Of a stretch of 64,000 nt of DNA, positions 55,660 to 64,000 are shown one piece after another. Numbering within the stretch: the first letter of the stretch is position 1; each line of letters starts with the position of its first letter. Source of the DNA: Promethearchaeota archaeon (GTDB lineage Archaea > Asgardarchaeota > Lokiarchaeia > Sigyniarchaeales > SOKP01); assembly GCA_016839555.1 (NCBI GenBank), contig JAEOUA010000006.1, positions 437,982 to 501,981 on the forward strand. The letters run 5' to 3'. A model generated the notes under the pieces. It was not told where the DNA came from, ran no database searches, and was given only the letters and a program-made list of their open reading frames with translations. Both the position numbers and the translations under genes were made by a program.

Positions 55660-56193
55660 ATGAGTGAAGATAATAACATAATTAAACTAAAAATAATTAT
55701 TGTGGGCGAGCCAGCTGTAGGTAAGACTAGTTTAGTAATGAGATTTATCTCCGATAGATTTTCCAAGGATTATAGGAGCACGATTGGAACAAATATATTT
55801 ATGAAAAATATTGAATTAGAAAACGGGATAACAAAACTTACATTATGGGATATAGCGGGCCAGGAAAAATGGTTAAATATGCGCCATAAATATTATAGAG
55901 GTGCTCAAGGCGCAATAATAGTGGGCGATTTAACAAGAGAAAATACATTTAATCAAATAGAGGAATTTTGGTATAAAGATTTAAAAAAATATTTAAAAAA
56001 TATTCCAATTTTCTTAATTGGAAATAAAAATGACCTAGAATCTCAAATATCAGAAGATTATATTAAGAGTTTGGAAAAGCGGATTAAAGCTGAAGCATCG
56101 ATTATAACATCAGCGAAAACAGGTGATAATGTAAATGAGGTTTTTATAAAATTATCAAAAAAAATTATAGAATATAATAAGAATAAAAATTAA
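55660..56193 (+). CDS. Ras-superfamily small GTPase (Rab-like)
   Basis: A complete 177-residue G domain. The P-loop is GEPAVGKTS (16-24), the switch I Thr is in YRSTIGTN (41), switch II is WDIAGQE (63-69), with NKND at 122-125 and the SAK base motif at 151-153. Gln68 of the switch II motif is present, so hydrolysis should work. Switch I and the WDIAGQEKW form are closest to eukaryotic Rab/Ras. The C-terminus ends in a Lys/Asn-rich tail with no cysteine, so prenylation is not expected and the protein is likely soluble or peripherally bound. It overlaps the converging dehydrogenase gene by 4 bp. Confidence 0.9.
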   Translation: MSEDNNIIKLKIIIVGEPAVGKTSLVMRFISDRFSKDYRSTIGTNIFMKNIELENGITKLTLWDIAGQEKWLNMRHKYYRGAQGAIIVGDLTRENTFNQIEEFWYKDLKKYLKNIPIFLIGNKNDLESQISEDYIKSLEKRIKAEASIITSAKTGDNVNEVFIKLSKKIIEYNKNKN

Positions 56194-57176
56194 GCTGTAA
56201 GATCGATCACCATTTTTATAAATTTTCTTTCTCCAGGCTCTAAATAGGAATTAAATAAATTTTGGAGATTTTCTAGTTTTACTGTCTTGGAAATAAATTT
56301 GTCTAAAGGAATATCATTATTTCTAATCAAATCTATGGCTGCCAAAATATCTTCTCTATCATGTCCTAGACAACCTTTGATGCCTAACTCTTTTGAATTA
56401 ATCAAGAATGAGGGAAATTCTATAGTGCCTTTATGAATTCCTTCCAATAAGATAGTTCCTCCACGCATTATTATATCGATTCCTAGTAAAATAGTTTCTT
56501 GATTCGCCACACAATCAAAAATAAAAGTTGGCTCTCCCTTTTCTTTGAAATATTTTTTGATTTTTGCTTTTCGAGGGGGTATTGCCTCATCTGCGCCAAA
56601 CTCTAATGCTTTTTCCCGTAGGAAAGTGTGTGGTTCAATAACAATGATATATTCAGGGTTTTTTTCCACTAGCAATGCCTTTAAGAAACATAATCCGATA
56701 TTTCCTCCTCCAATAATCATAATTTTCTCATTATCTTGAACCCGCGATAATTTCATAGCTCTGGTAATATTAGCAAACGATTCAATCATTATTGCTTCTT
56801 TAAGTGGGATATTTTTAGGTATATGAAATAAATATTTCTGAGGTACCTTTACAAATTCCGCATAACCACCATTTTGAAAGATACCTAATCCCCCTAATTC
56901 TCCCCCGCTTATATCCAATTTTACATTGATGGCACATACTCTATCTCCTGGACTGAAATTTTCAATATTTTTTCCTACTTCTTCAATAACACCAGATATT
57001 TCATGGCCCATTATGAGTGGTGTTTGATATATTTTATTTTTAAAATTGTGGACATCAGAGCCACATATACCACAATAAGCGGTCTTAAGTAAAACATCGT
57101 CAAATCCTATGGTAGGCATTGGATAGTCTTCATAATATACAATTTTCTTTTTCTCCTCAAATACGGCAGCTTTTAT
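56190..57176 (-). CDS. Zinc-dependent alcohol dehydrogenase (MDR family), apparent AUA start
   Basis: A medium-chain dehydrogenase. The catalytic zinc site has the Cys of CGICGSDVHNF and the HE of MGHEISGVIEEVGKN, and the NAD-binding loop is IIGGGNIGLCFLKAL. The usual structural-zinc CxxCxxCxxxxxxxC lobe is absent after GDRVCAI, so only the catalytic zinc is expected. The first ATG (57119) lacks the first beta strand. Upstream in frame the sequence reads KAAVFEEKKKIVYYEDYP, the universal family N-terminus, and an ATA codon (57174-57176) takes the place of its Met. A box A TTTAAATA (57197-57204) lies 24 bp upstream, which would make the transcript begin near that ATA. I therefore take 57176 as the start (328 residues). 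Confidence 0.8.
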   Translation of the reverse strand: MKAAVFEEKKKIVYYEDYPMPTIGFDDVLLKTAYCGICGSDVHNFKNKIYQTPLIMGHEISGVIEEVGKNIENFSPGDRVCAINVKLDISGGELGGLGIFQNGGYAEFVKVPQKYLFHIPKNIPLKEAIMIESFANITRAMKLSRVQDNEKIMIIGGGNIGLCFLKALLVEKNPEYIIVIEPHTFLREKALEFGADEAIPPRKAKIKKYFKEKGEPTFIFDCVANQETILLGIDIIMRGGTILLEGIHKGTIEFPSFLINSKELGIKGCLGHDREDILAAIDLIRNNDIPLDKFISKTVKLENLQNLFNSYLEPGERKFIKMVIDLTA

Positions 57177-57196
57177 TGTTTATCACTTTTCTATAA

Positions 57197-57204
57197 TATT
57201 TAAA
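57197..57204 (-). promoter_or_regulatory. Box A (TATA) of the alcohol dehydrogenase gene
   Basis: TTTAAATA on the minus strand, 24-25 bp before the ATA codon at 57176. This is the archaeal TATA-to-start spacing of a leaderless gene and supports initiation at or beside that codon. Confidence 0.55.
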
Positions 57205-57377
57205 TTAAAATTTAATTCTTTATAATTTAATATTTGATTTGAATTAATTAAGATTTCTAATTAAAAGAAGGAGTTAAAAATTTAAATCATAAGTTTTAAT
57301 CTAATCGCTATATTTAATTAATCATACGAGATTATTAATAAAAAATTTTATCTAAATACACACAATAGGGATTTTTA

Positions 57378-59231
57378 TTGGTTTTTGGTTTTATAGGAAA
57401 AATACTCAAAATAGATTTAACTAAACTTATTTTTAGATTTGAATCGATTAATTTAGAGTATAAGAATAAGTTTTTAGGAGGAGCTGGATATTCTTGTCGT
57501 TATTTAATAGAGAGACTGAATGGGAATACCGATCCTTTATCTAAGGATAATATTTTAATGATAATGACGGGCCCTCTATGTGGAACTGCCGCACCATCCT
57601 CAAGCAGATTTGTTTTATGTAGTAAATCTCCTTATACAAAATTATGGGGGGAGTCTAATTGTGGAGGATATTTTGGACCAGAATTGAAAAAGGCAGGATA
57701 TGATGGAATAATTATAGAAGGGAAAGCAAAAGATCCTGTTTATATAAATATAGATGATGATATAGTTGAAATAATTACAGATAAAACCCTTTGGGGAAAA
57801 TCTATAAGGGAAACTCGGGATATATTATTAAATAAAACACATAATTCAAAAGCGAAAACACTCTGCATAGGACAAGGTGGGGAAAACTTAGTAAAATTTG
57901 CCACTATCAATTCGGATGGAAGAAGTGCAGGACGTACTGGAATGGGTGCAGTAATGGGATCTAAAAATTTAAAGGCAATTATCGTGAAAGGAAAAACTTC
58001 AAAAACAAAAATAGGAAATCCGAAAAAGTTTAAAGAAGCCAATAAGAAAATTTTAAAATTCATCTTAAACACTGATACTATTGATATACTGCGATCCTAC
58101 GGGACAAGTTCAGGAGTTTTAAATACATATGCTTTAGGTGATTTACCGATTAAATATTGGTCATTAGGTAAATGGAAAGATGTAATGGATATTTCGGCTG
58201 AAAACTATAAGGAAAATCTTTTCATTAAAAAGAGTGCATGTTATGGATGTCCTATAGCTTGTGGGAGAATTATAGATATTAATAATGAATATTATAATGC
58301 GGAGGCGATAGAAGGTCCGGAGTATGAAACCATCGCAGGATTTGGATCCATGATTTTAAATAATAATTTAGAATCAATAGCAATTGCGAATGATCTATGT
58401 AATGAATACGGATTAGATACTATAAGTACAAGCAGTATCATAGCTTTATTATTTAAGCTCTATAATGAAAAAAAAATTAATAAAAATGATATTGATGGCT
58501 TAAAGCTGGAATGGGGAAATTATGAAGTATTATATCCCCTTATAAAAAAAATAGCCTTTCGAGAAGGGATTGGAAATCTCTTAGCGGAAGGTTCAGATGC
58601 TGTAGGAAAACATTTTGGAATTTCTAAAGAAGAAATTGCCACAGTCAATTCATTGGAAGTGCCTTATCATGATATGAGATCGTGCTATGGAATGGCTATA
58701 ACATATTTATTTAGTCCTAGAGGGGCATGCCATACTACCGCTGATGCATATAAGGCGTTAAGAAAAGCTAATGAGATTGATTTCTCCTCTCTTAACATAG
58801 GAAAGACTGATATTCATTCCAATACAAAAGAATTGGTAAAATATACTGCAAATCTCCAGGATTATAGAGCATTATATTCAAGTTTAATTTCATGTGTATT
58901 TTTTAATCCTCCACCTTCTTATCTGGCAGAAATGATTAATTCCTTACTCGGGTATGAATATAATTTAAATGATTTCAAAATCTTAGGAGAGCGGATCTTT
59001 ACAATAAAACGATTATTTAATTTACGAATGGGGCTTACTCCAAAAGATGAAAAAATTCCTCAAGTTCTTCTTAAACCTAAGAAAGAAGGTGTTGTAAGAG
59101 GTAAATATCCAAATTATAAAAAATTGAAAATTTACTATTATGAAACTAGAAAATGGGATAAAAAGACTGGATATCCCAGTGAAGAAAAACTGAAGTTTCT
59201 AGGATTAAAAGATTTAGTTTACTTTTTTTAG
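57378..59231 (+). CDS. Aldehyde:ferredoxin oxidoreductase (tungsten, AOR family)
   Basis: A 617-residue tungstopterin enzyme that oxidises aldehydes to acids with ferredoxin. The N-terminal domain has FLGGAGYSCRYLIER, TGPLCGTAAPSSSRF, ESNCGGYFGPELKKAGYDGI and SAGRTGMGAVMGSKNLKAI, all typical of AOR. The Fe-S ligands include SACYGCPIACGR (near 289-300) and a late Cys in SSLISCVFFNP. The start is TTG at 57378 with GGGA upstream. It is monocistronic. The exact aldehyde class cannot be told. Confidence 0.9.
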   Translation: MVFGFIGKILKIDLTKLIFRFESINLEYKNKFLGGAGYSCRYLIERLNGNTDPLSKDNILMIMTGPLCGTAAPSSSRFVLCSKSPYTKLWGESNCGGYFGPELKKAGYDGIIIEGKAKDPVYINIDDDIVEIITDKTLWGKSIRETRDILLNKTHNSKAKTLCIGQGGENLVKFATINSDGRSAGRTGMGAVMGSKNLKAIIVKGKTSKTKIGNPKKFKEANKKILKFILNTDTIDILRSYGTSSGVLNTYALGDLPIKYWSLGKWKDVMDISAENYKENLFIKKSACYGCPIACGRIIDINNEYYNAEAIEGPEYETIAGFGSMILNNNLESIAIANDLCNEYGLDTISTSSIIALLFKLYNEKKINKNDIDGLKLEWGNYEVLYPLIKKIAFREGIGNLLAEGSDAVGKHFGISKEEIATVNSLEVPYHDMRSCYGMAITYLFSPRGACHTTADAYKALRKANEIDFSSLNIGKTDIHSNTKELVKYTANLQDYRALYSSLISCVFFNPPPSYLAEMINSLLGYEYNLNDFKILGERIFTIKRLFNLRMGLTPKDEKIPQVLLKPKKEGVVRGKYPNYKKLKIYYYETRKWDKKTGYPSEEKLKFLGLKDLVYFF

Positions 59232-59260
59232 ACTTTTTATTCATTTATTTTCTATACCAT
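59232..59260 (+). terminator. T-rich tract after the AOR gene
   Basis: A T-dominated run follows the stop, consistent with oligo-T termination. Confidence 0.35.
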
Positions 59261-59406
59261 TCATTTCTCTTCTATATTATTCACTTCTTGTCTTTTTTTC
59301 AATCGAAATAATGCATATCAAATTCTAAAGCTATAAATTAAAAGAATTAAATTTAGATAAAATCAATTTTTAAATAATAAATAAAACAAATTTTGGATGA
59401 CTCACA

Positions 59407-60126
59407 ATGGAAGAATTTGTAGGCAGTGAAGAGCATATCGAAGGAGGAGGGAAAATTCGGAGCATTATCTTAGGATTTAATGATGGGCTTATCTCTGTAT
59501 TCACTCTATTAGTTGGAGTCGCCGCGGCAACTTTAAATGAAGGGAATACTGTTGTTATTCTTACAGGGGTTGCCGCGATGGTATCAGGTGCCATAAGTAT
59601 GGGGCTGGGGGAATATATTTCCAGTAAGAGTGAAATAAAGTATATCAAAAATGAATTAAAACGAGAAAGAGCAGAAATAAAACTATTTCCGGATGAAGAA
59701 AAAGAAGAAGTAAGACAAATAATGAAAAAATGGGGTTTTAAAGGCCAACAATTAGATGATTCTGTTGAGACTATTATTTCTGATGAAGAGACATGGGTTG
59801 ATTTTCTTACTAAAAGCGAATTAGGGCTTGAAGAACCCGGTAATCCACTAATAGGTGGAATAATAACGTTCTTCTCATTTATTTTGGGATCCATAATCAG
59901 TTTATTTCCATATTTCATAAATTTAGGAATAATTTCTCTTATCTTGAGCTCAATAATTTCATTTAGTATGCTTTTTGTTGTTGGAGCCGTTAAAGTGAAA
60001 ATAACTGGAGAAAATCCATGGAAAAGCGGAATAGAAATGCTAGTTATAGGGATTATCGCATTTATAGCTTCATATGGGATTGGAACATGGTTAGATATAA
60101 TCCTCCCCTCAAGCCAAGGGGCATAG
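59407..60126 (+). CDS. VIT1/CCC1-family metal transporter
   Basis: The 239-residue protein has the DUF125/VIT1 layout: an N-terminal helix, SIILGFNDGLISVFTLLVGV (near 19-38), SGAISMGLGEYISSKSEIKY (near 60-79), a charged helical metal-binding domain (80-145) and three more membrane spans. VIT1/CCC1 proteins move Fe(II) or Mn(II), often into a store or out of the cell. The EY-SSKSE motif in TM2 is conserved for metal transport. It is probably transcribed on its own. Confidence 0.88.
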   Translation: MEEFVGSEEHIEGGGKIRSIILGFNDGLISVFTLLVGVAAATLNEGNTVVILTGVAAMVSGAISMGLGEYISSKSEIKYIKNELKRERAEIKLFPDEEKEEVRQIMKKWGFKGQQLDDSVETIISDEETWVDFLTKSELGLEEPGNPLIGGIITFFSFILGSIISLFPYFINLGIISLILSSIISFSMLFVVGAVKVKITGENPWKSGIEMLVIGIIAFIASYGIGTWLDIILPSSQGA

Positions 60127-60138
60127 TAATAAAAACTA

Positions 60139-60417
60139 TTAGATACCCAAAATCTTTATCTTTCCTTTTTTATTAATCACTCCAACCACAGTAGAAACTC
60201 TTTTAGAATAAGACCGAGAAGAGAAGATACTTATTAATTTATCATCAAAATATTTTTTATAACCATTTTTTTGTTTTTCATGGGATCGGATTATATAATT
60301 TATTTTATTGTTTTCGATGAAATTGAAAAATGCGTCTTCCCCAAAACGCTTTACTCCCGGCCCTCGACTACTCCATTTGAATTCTTTAACCCTTTTATGC
60401 GGGTCATTCCATAATAA
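60139..60417 (-). pseudogene. C-terminal remnant of a PPP-family Ser/Thr phosphatase
   Basis: On the minus strand the frame is open for 92 codons and begins LLWNDP, then WSSRGPGVKRFGEDAF, NYIIRSHE, KLISIFSSRSYSK and ends KIKILGI. This is the C-terminal third of PPP phosphatases (W-x-DP, SxRGxG..FG, RxHE, GxxxFS..NY). The catalytic N-terminal two thirds (GDxHG, GDxVDRG and GNHE motifs) are missing, and an in-frame stop stands right before LLW. No ATG, GTG or TTG opens the frame. It is a dead fragment abutting another broken gene. Confidence 0.75.
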
Positions 60418-60432
60418 TTATCATTTAATAAT

Positions 60433-61129
60433 GTGATTAAAGTGGATTGTTCATGGAGTTATCATAAAAAGTGCGAAGTTCTTAATTCAAAAGATGAACG
60501 GATTTTCTTTTTTAAACATGTAAGAGAATATTACTTTTCTGAGATATTAGGACTTCATTTAACTCATTACTTTTTTGATCCTGAATTATTTACTTCCTCA
60601 TATCTCACAGAAATATATATAAAAAAGGGAAAGTTAAAAACAAGTGAGGTTCCATACTTCTTTACTAGCTTTGTAAAGGGGAGAGAGATAGCGCACTATG
60701 ATATAAATGAATATAAATTCCCTTTAGGGAGACAATTTTATTTACATGAAATTCTTTCTCTTTATGATGTATATGACCGCTATTTTATCGATAAGGACAA
60801 AAATTTATCGTAAGGATTGATTTTGGTCGCTCATTTGAAAATACTCATAAAAAATATTTAGGATTTAATGATTATTTAGAAGATAAAGGAATAAATCTCT
60901 CTGATGAGGAATTACAGAGAGGGTATGCAAAGAGAAAGAGATCATTAAGAAGAACTTATAAGGGAAAAAAAATGAATTAGCTCAATTTGTGAGAAAAGTT
61001 AAAATGCTTAATATGGATAGTGAATTGATTTTTTTTCCCATAGAGAGGTTTGTGAATAGATTAATAGATCATTGGAGTAGGATCGGATTTTTAAATGATA
61101 TGAATTTAACAAAAATCAATTGGATATAA
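60433..61129 (+). pseudogene. Frame-broken gene of unknown family
   Basis: Three overlapping frames give one plausible protein. Codons from 60433 (GTG) to 60813 encode 126 residues. A shift of one base near the A run at about 60798 joins them to FIVRIDFGRSFENTHKKYLG and on to SLRRTYKGKK. A second shift in an eight-A run (about 60964-60971) continues with NELAQFVRKVKMLNMDSELI and ends at 61129. Both shifts lie in A homopolymers, so either one-base deletions killed the gene or they are sequencing errors. I do not recognise the family. Its 5' end lies 15 bp from the phosphatase remnant. Confidence 0.5.
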
Positions 61130-61139
61130 AAATATCAAA

Positions 61140-61715
61140 TTAATCAAAAGTAATTTCTTTGTAGAAGTCCTTAGAGTGATCGCAAATAGGACAAATTTCG
61201 GGAGGTTCTAAAAATTCAACATTTCCACAAATTTGGCACACATAAATCTTTTGTTTTTTAACACTCTTCCCTTTTTTAAGTTTTTTAAGATATTTAGAGA
61301 AGAGATCAGCATGTACCCTTTCAGCATCTCGAGCTAAAGAGAAGGATAATTCTGGGATGTCTTTACCTTCAGAAGATGCGTTTTTCTCAAATTGTTTATA
61401 CATTTTTTTTGTCTCATATATTTCACCTTCAATGGCATCTTGCAGATTTGAAATCGTATCTTTTACTATTTGTTTTAATTCTTCCTCATTTATAGTCACA
61501 ATATCATTTATTTTTACTTCTGAACCTTGCAAGACTGATAATGCTCTCAAATGATTCTTTATATGTATACTTTCGGCAAATGAAACTGCTTTGAAGAGAT
61601 GAGCGATTTCGGGATGATTTTTTTCTTTCGCTTTTTGAGCATACAGTTCATATTTGCGTTTTGCATTGCTCTCTCCATTTAATGCTTCCTTTAAATTTTC
61701 TATAACTAGTGACAT
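61140..61715 (-). CDS. Rubrerythrin
   Basis: A 191-residue non-haem di-iron protein with an N-terminal four-helix bundle whose ligands come from ALNGESNAKRKYELYA, FAESIHIKNHLRAL, AIEGEIYETKKMYKQFE and LARDAERVHADLF. A C-terminal rubredoxin domain follows, with CQICGN and CPICDH CxxC pairs. Rubrerythrins reduce hydrogen peroxide in anaerobes using electrons from the rubredoxin centre. It is probably transcribed alone, upstream of no close partner. Confidence 0.93.
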   Translation of the reverse strand: MSLVIENLKEALNGESNAKRKYELYAQKAKEKNHPEIAHLFKAVSFAESIHIKNHLRALSVLQGSEVKINDIVTINEEELKQIVKDTISNLQDAIEGEIYETKKMYKQFEKNASSEGKDIPELSFSLARDAERVHADLFSKYLKKLKKGKSVKKQKIYVCQICGNVEFLEPPEICPICDHSKDFYKEITFD

Positions 61716-61842
61716 ATCTTATTTTTCAAAAATTATTTTTCTTTTTTATCTTAATTTTTATTTTTTATAAATCTTAATAATTAGAAAAAGAAAATTGTAA
61801 AAATTTGGGGATAAAATCTTATAAACTAAAAAATCGTCCATT

Positions 61843-63978
61843 TCAGAGTTCTTTTTTAGTAAATTTAATATGACCTACTTTAGGGCTATATAAAGTGCCC
61901 TCTTCTAATAATTCATCAATAGCATTTTTGATAAATTCTTTATCGAGATTTGCTTCTAAGTCAAGGATTTGAATTACGCTTTTTTTCTCAAGCATCTTCC
62001 ATTTGTTTTCCTCGAAAATTTCCTTAAGTCTTGTCATTAAGGTATCAAGTTTATTTAATTTACTACGAGATTCCCCAACAAATATTCTATCCATATCAAT
62101 CTTACCGGTGCTTTCATCGTAACCTGTATCTTTCAAATAGCGTTTAAATAATTTAATAATTTCTTCCACATCTTCTTTTATTACTTTCTCTCTAAGAGCC
62201 ATTTTGGCATATGCTTCGCTTAATCTCACTAATCCATCTAAATTTCTTGCCAATATTGAGATAATCGCATCTTCACTTTCATATTTTCCGCGCAACTCCA
62301 AATAAAAACCTTTAATACGTTCTTTAGCTTCATTTGTTAAAATAGGTTTACAATTTCTCTTTGCATATTTTATATATTTTTTTAATAATTCATGAGGGAT
62401 AGGAGCTATTAATTTTTCCTGTTCATCTTGATTAATTTCGCTCTCAACATTCGACATCGCAGTCTGCAATATAAATTCTGCCATTTGTGCATCATCTGCT
62501 CTATTTGGTCTGTCAATAACTACAAAGATCAAATCAAATCTCGATAATAAAGAAGGGGGTAATCTAATGTTCTGAGTGGGAGTTTTATAAATATCATATC
62601 TCCCAGAGTAGGGGTTTGCCGCTGCTATTATAGCAGTTTCCGCTTTGAGAGTTGCTACAATGCCTGCTTTGGCTATACTAATTGTTTGTTGTTCCATTGC
62701 TTCGTGCAGAGCAGATCTATCAGCGGAATCCATCTTATCAAATTCATCAATCGCCGCAACTCCTCCATTAGCTAAGACCATTGCGCCTGCTTCAAGATTC
62801 ATCTGACCGGTATCTGCATCTTTAATAACTGCCGCAGTTAATCCCACAGCCGTGGAACCTTTACCTGACGTATATAATCCTCGTGGAGATTTTTCTACGG
62901 CATCCTTCAGAATTTCACTCTTTCCGGTCCCAGGATCCCCTACAAATAACACATGGATGTCTCCTCTTTTATATCCTCCTCCTGGTTTTCTTTTTTTAGT
63001 ACCCCCAAATAAGCTTAAAGCGCAAGCTATTTTGAGATCATCTCTGCCATAAATCGTTGGGGCTATAGATCGTGCAATTTTTTTCTGAATCATAGGTTCT
63101 TTTGCCAGTTTTAATATTTCCTCTTTTTCTTCTTTGGTTATATCAATATCTTGGTCGCTCTTTTCTTCGGGATCAATATAATTAACTTCAATATACGTTT
63201 TAAAAAGCGTAGAATTTTGATTTCGCATAGAAGTGGCGAGCACTGATTTAAAGATACCAATTACATTGACCCTATCTCCTGGTTTTACATAATCTACCAA
63301 ATCATGCTTTAAGATAGCCTGAACAGATCGTGGCATTCTTCCGGGTGGTAAATCCTCCGGAATTTCTTGAATAGTAATACTTTGCCAATCAACAAATTCT
63401 GACATTTTAGTAATAAGGCGAAAATCAGATTTAGCTTTAGCCTTACAAGATTTATTAATACAAAAACGAGGCCATTTAATACTTGATGTTAATTGAATTA
63501 TTTCAAATGTGGCCCCGCACATTAGGCATTCGAAAGTTGCAATTTTCAATCGAGGCCTAACTGCAGAGCTCCTGATTGTTATCCCGTTTAACCATACTAA
63601 CTTATCAATATTTTTTGCTCGTAGCCCCCTAATTGGTATTCCTAACGTACTTTTTTCATCTTTTGTTGAAACTCGTACAAAATAATTCTCGTAACTTAAT
63701 TTTTTTCCAGAATAAAATTTAAGAACTTTTTTATAAGCTTCTACAGCGTCATCTAAATAAGATTCAGGATCCCTTCTCAATTTTTCTGCTATTTTTGGGT
63801 CAAACGCAAGTAGATCTTCATATAATATGTGTAAGGTATTGCCTCCTTTCGCATCAATATCTTTAATTTGATCTTGATACTTAAATTCTCCTGGGGTATC
63901 CTCAAACAACCGATAAAAATCCTCAAACCTCTGAACGGGATTAATAGGTGTTGTTGGAGATGAAACTGGTGTTGTCAT
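61843..63978 (-). CDS. mcm: MCM replicative DNA helicase
   Basis: A 711-residue archaeal minichromosome maintenance protein, the helicase that opens DNA at forks. The N-terminal DNA-binding part carries a zinc finger (Cys151, Cys154, Cys173, Cys178). The AAA+ motor has Walker A GDPGTGKS (347-354), Walker B AAIDEFDKM around Asp411 and Glu412, sensor AANPYSGRY, and the arginine finger in LLSRFDLIFV. A winged-helix C-terminal domain completes it. No intein is seen. The start at 63978 is 22 bp before the window end, so regulation is not visible. Confidence 0.96.
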   Translation of the reverse strand: MTTPVSSPTTPINPVQRFEDFYRLFEDTPGEFKYQDQIKDIDAKGGNTLHILYEDLLAFDPKIAEKLRRDPESYLDDAVEAYKKVLKFYSGKKLSYENYFVRVSTKDEKSTLGIPIRGLRAKNIDKLVWLNGITIRSSAVRPRLKIATFECLMCGATFEIIQLTSSIKWPRFCINKSCKAKAKSDFRLITKMSEFVDWQSITIQEIPEDLPPGRMPRSVQAILKHDLVDYVKPGDRVNVIGIFKSVLATSMRNQNSTLFKTYIEVNYIDPEEKSDQDIDITKEEKEEILKLAKEPMIQKKIARSIAPTIYGRDDLKIACALSLFGGTKKRKPGGGYKRGDIHVLFVGDPGTGKSEILKDAVEKSPRGLYTSGKGSTAVGLTAAVIKDADTGQMNLEAGAMVLANGGVAAIDEFDKMDSADRSALHEAMEQQTISIAKAGIVATLKAETAIIAAANPYSGRYDIYKTPTQNIRLPPSLLSRFDLIFVVIDRPNRADDAQMAEFILQTAMSNVESEINQDEQEKLIAPIPHELLKKYIKYAKRNCKPILTNEAKERIKGFYLELRGKYESEDAIISILARNLDGLVRLSEAYAKMALREKVIKEDVEEIIKLFKRYLKDTGYDESTGKIDMDRIFVGESRSKLNKLDTLMTRLKEIFEENKWKMLEKKSVIQILDLEANLDKEFIKNAIDELLEEGTLYSPKVGHIKFTKKEL

Positions 63979-64000
63979 AAAAAATCAATATTTTTTCAAT

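Noticed and set aside
56190..57119. Alcohol dehydrogenase starting at the first ATG
   Set aside because: This would remove the first strand of a domain whose standard sequence is visible just upstream in frame.
59370..59918. 182-residue minus-strand frame opposite the metal transporter
   Set aside because: It is antisense to the VIT1/CCC1 gene, Ser/Pro-rich and without family motifs, so it is a shadow frame.

Overview
The window is AT-rich and densely coded, and it looks like a chromosomal segment of an Asgard archaeon, most likely Lokiarchaeia-like. Archaeal core genes are present: MCM helicase, Sec61 beta, type II methionine aminopeptidase, a RadB/KaiC-type ATPase, Trm112, CofD and CofE for coenzyme F420, and a GPT-type GlcNAc-1-phosphate transferase. 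They sit beside eukaryote-like signatures: a Ras-superfamily GTPase, a roadblock protein, two TRAPP/V4R-type proteins, two tentatively longin-like proteins, a possible ribophorin-I-like membrane protein and a remnant of a PPP-family phosphatase. Leucyl-tRNA synthetase and triosephosphate isomerase are of the bacterial (for the isomerase, bacterial/eukaryotic) type. The lineage is an inference from gene content, because no rRNA or ribosomal protein gene is present.

Layout. 0-5.8 kb: the 3' end of an RCK/TrkA-N protein, a RadB-like ATPase divergent from an uncharacterised protein, an alpha/beta hydrolase flanked by a degenerate 5' copy of the following metallo-beta-lactamase-fold gene, then an amino acid permease. 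5.9-14 kb: a six-gene minus-strand operon (DUF354, GPT-type transferase, large M48 protease, UbiA prenyltransferase, PHP phosphoesterase, DUF362) that looks like polyprenyl-phosphate sugar chemistry. 14-24.3 kb: an intron-containing tRNA, Trm112, the ribophorin-like protein, MazG with Sec61 beta, a radical SAM/SPASM protein, a glycosyltransferase, methionine aminopeptidase, and a roadblock gene followed by a large zinc-binding protein of unknown role. 24.5-36.2 kb: a multi-TM protein, a TRAPP/V4R pair, thioredoxin, HdrC, triosephosphate isomerase, a longin-like pair, LeuRS and a second GT4 glycosyltransferase.

36.3-42.0 kb: a plus-strand run that joins lipoate assembly (radical SAM, lipoate ligase, radical SAM), a hotdog thioesterase and F420 synthesis (a CofE-nitroreductase fusion of FbiB type, then CofD). 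42.1-54.1 kb: a seven-gene minus-strand cell-surface operon (transglutaminase-fold protein with Ig-like repeats, two DUF4129-type proteins, a DUF4350-like protein, MoxR ATPase, DUF58 protein, coiled-coil membrane protein). Its transglutaminase core appears to have lost the catalytic Cys and His, and a palindromic operator-like element overlaps its predicted promoter. 54.2-64 kb: a class II deacetylase-like enzyme, the small GTPase, a zinc alcohol dehydrogenase that seems to start at AUA, a tungsten aldehyde oxidoreductase, a VIT/CCC1 metal transporter, a junction of two broken genes, rubrerythrin and MCM.

No CRISPR array, insertion sequence or rRNA was seen. The most interesting points are the apparent pseudo-transglutaminase and its operator, two genes whose only sensible starts are AUA or AUU, a tRNA with about 58 extra bases, the FbiB-type fusion in an archaeon, the LipS-type lipoate cluster, and the UbiA-PHP pairing that may form a prenyl-phospho-ribose pathway.
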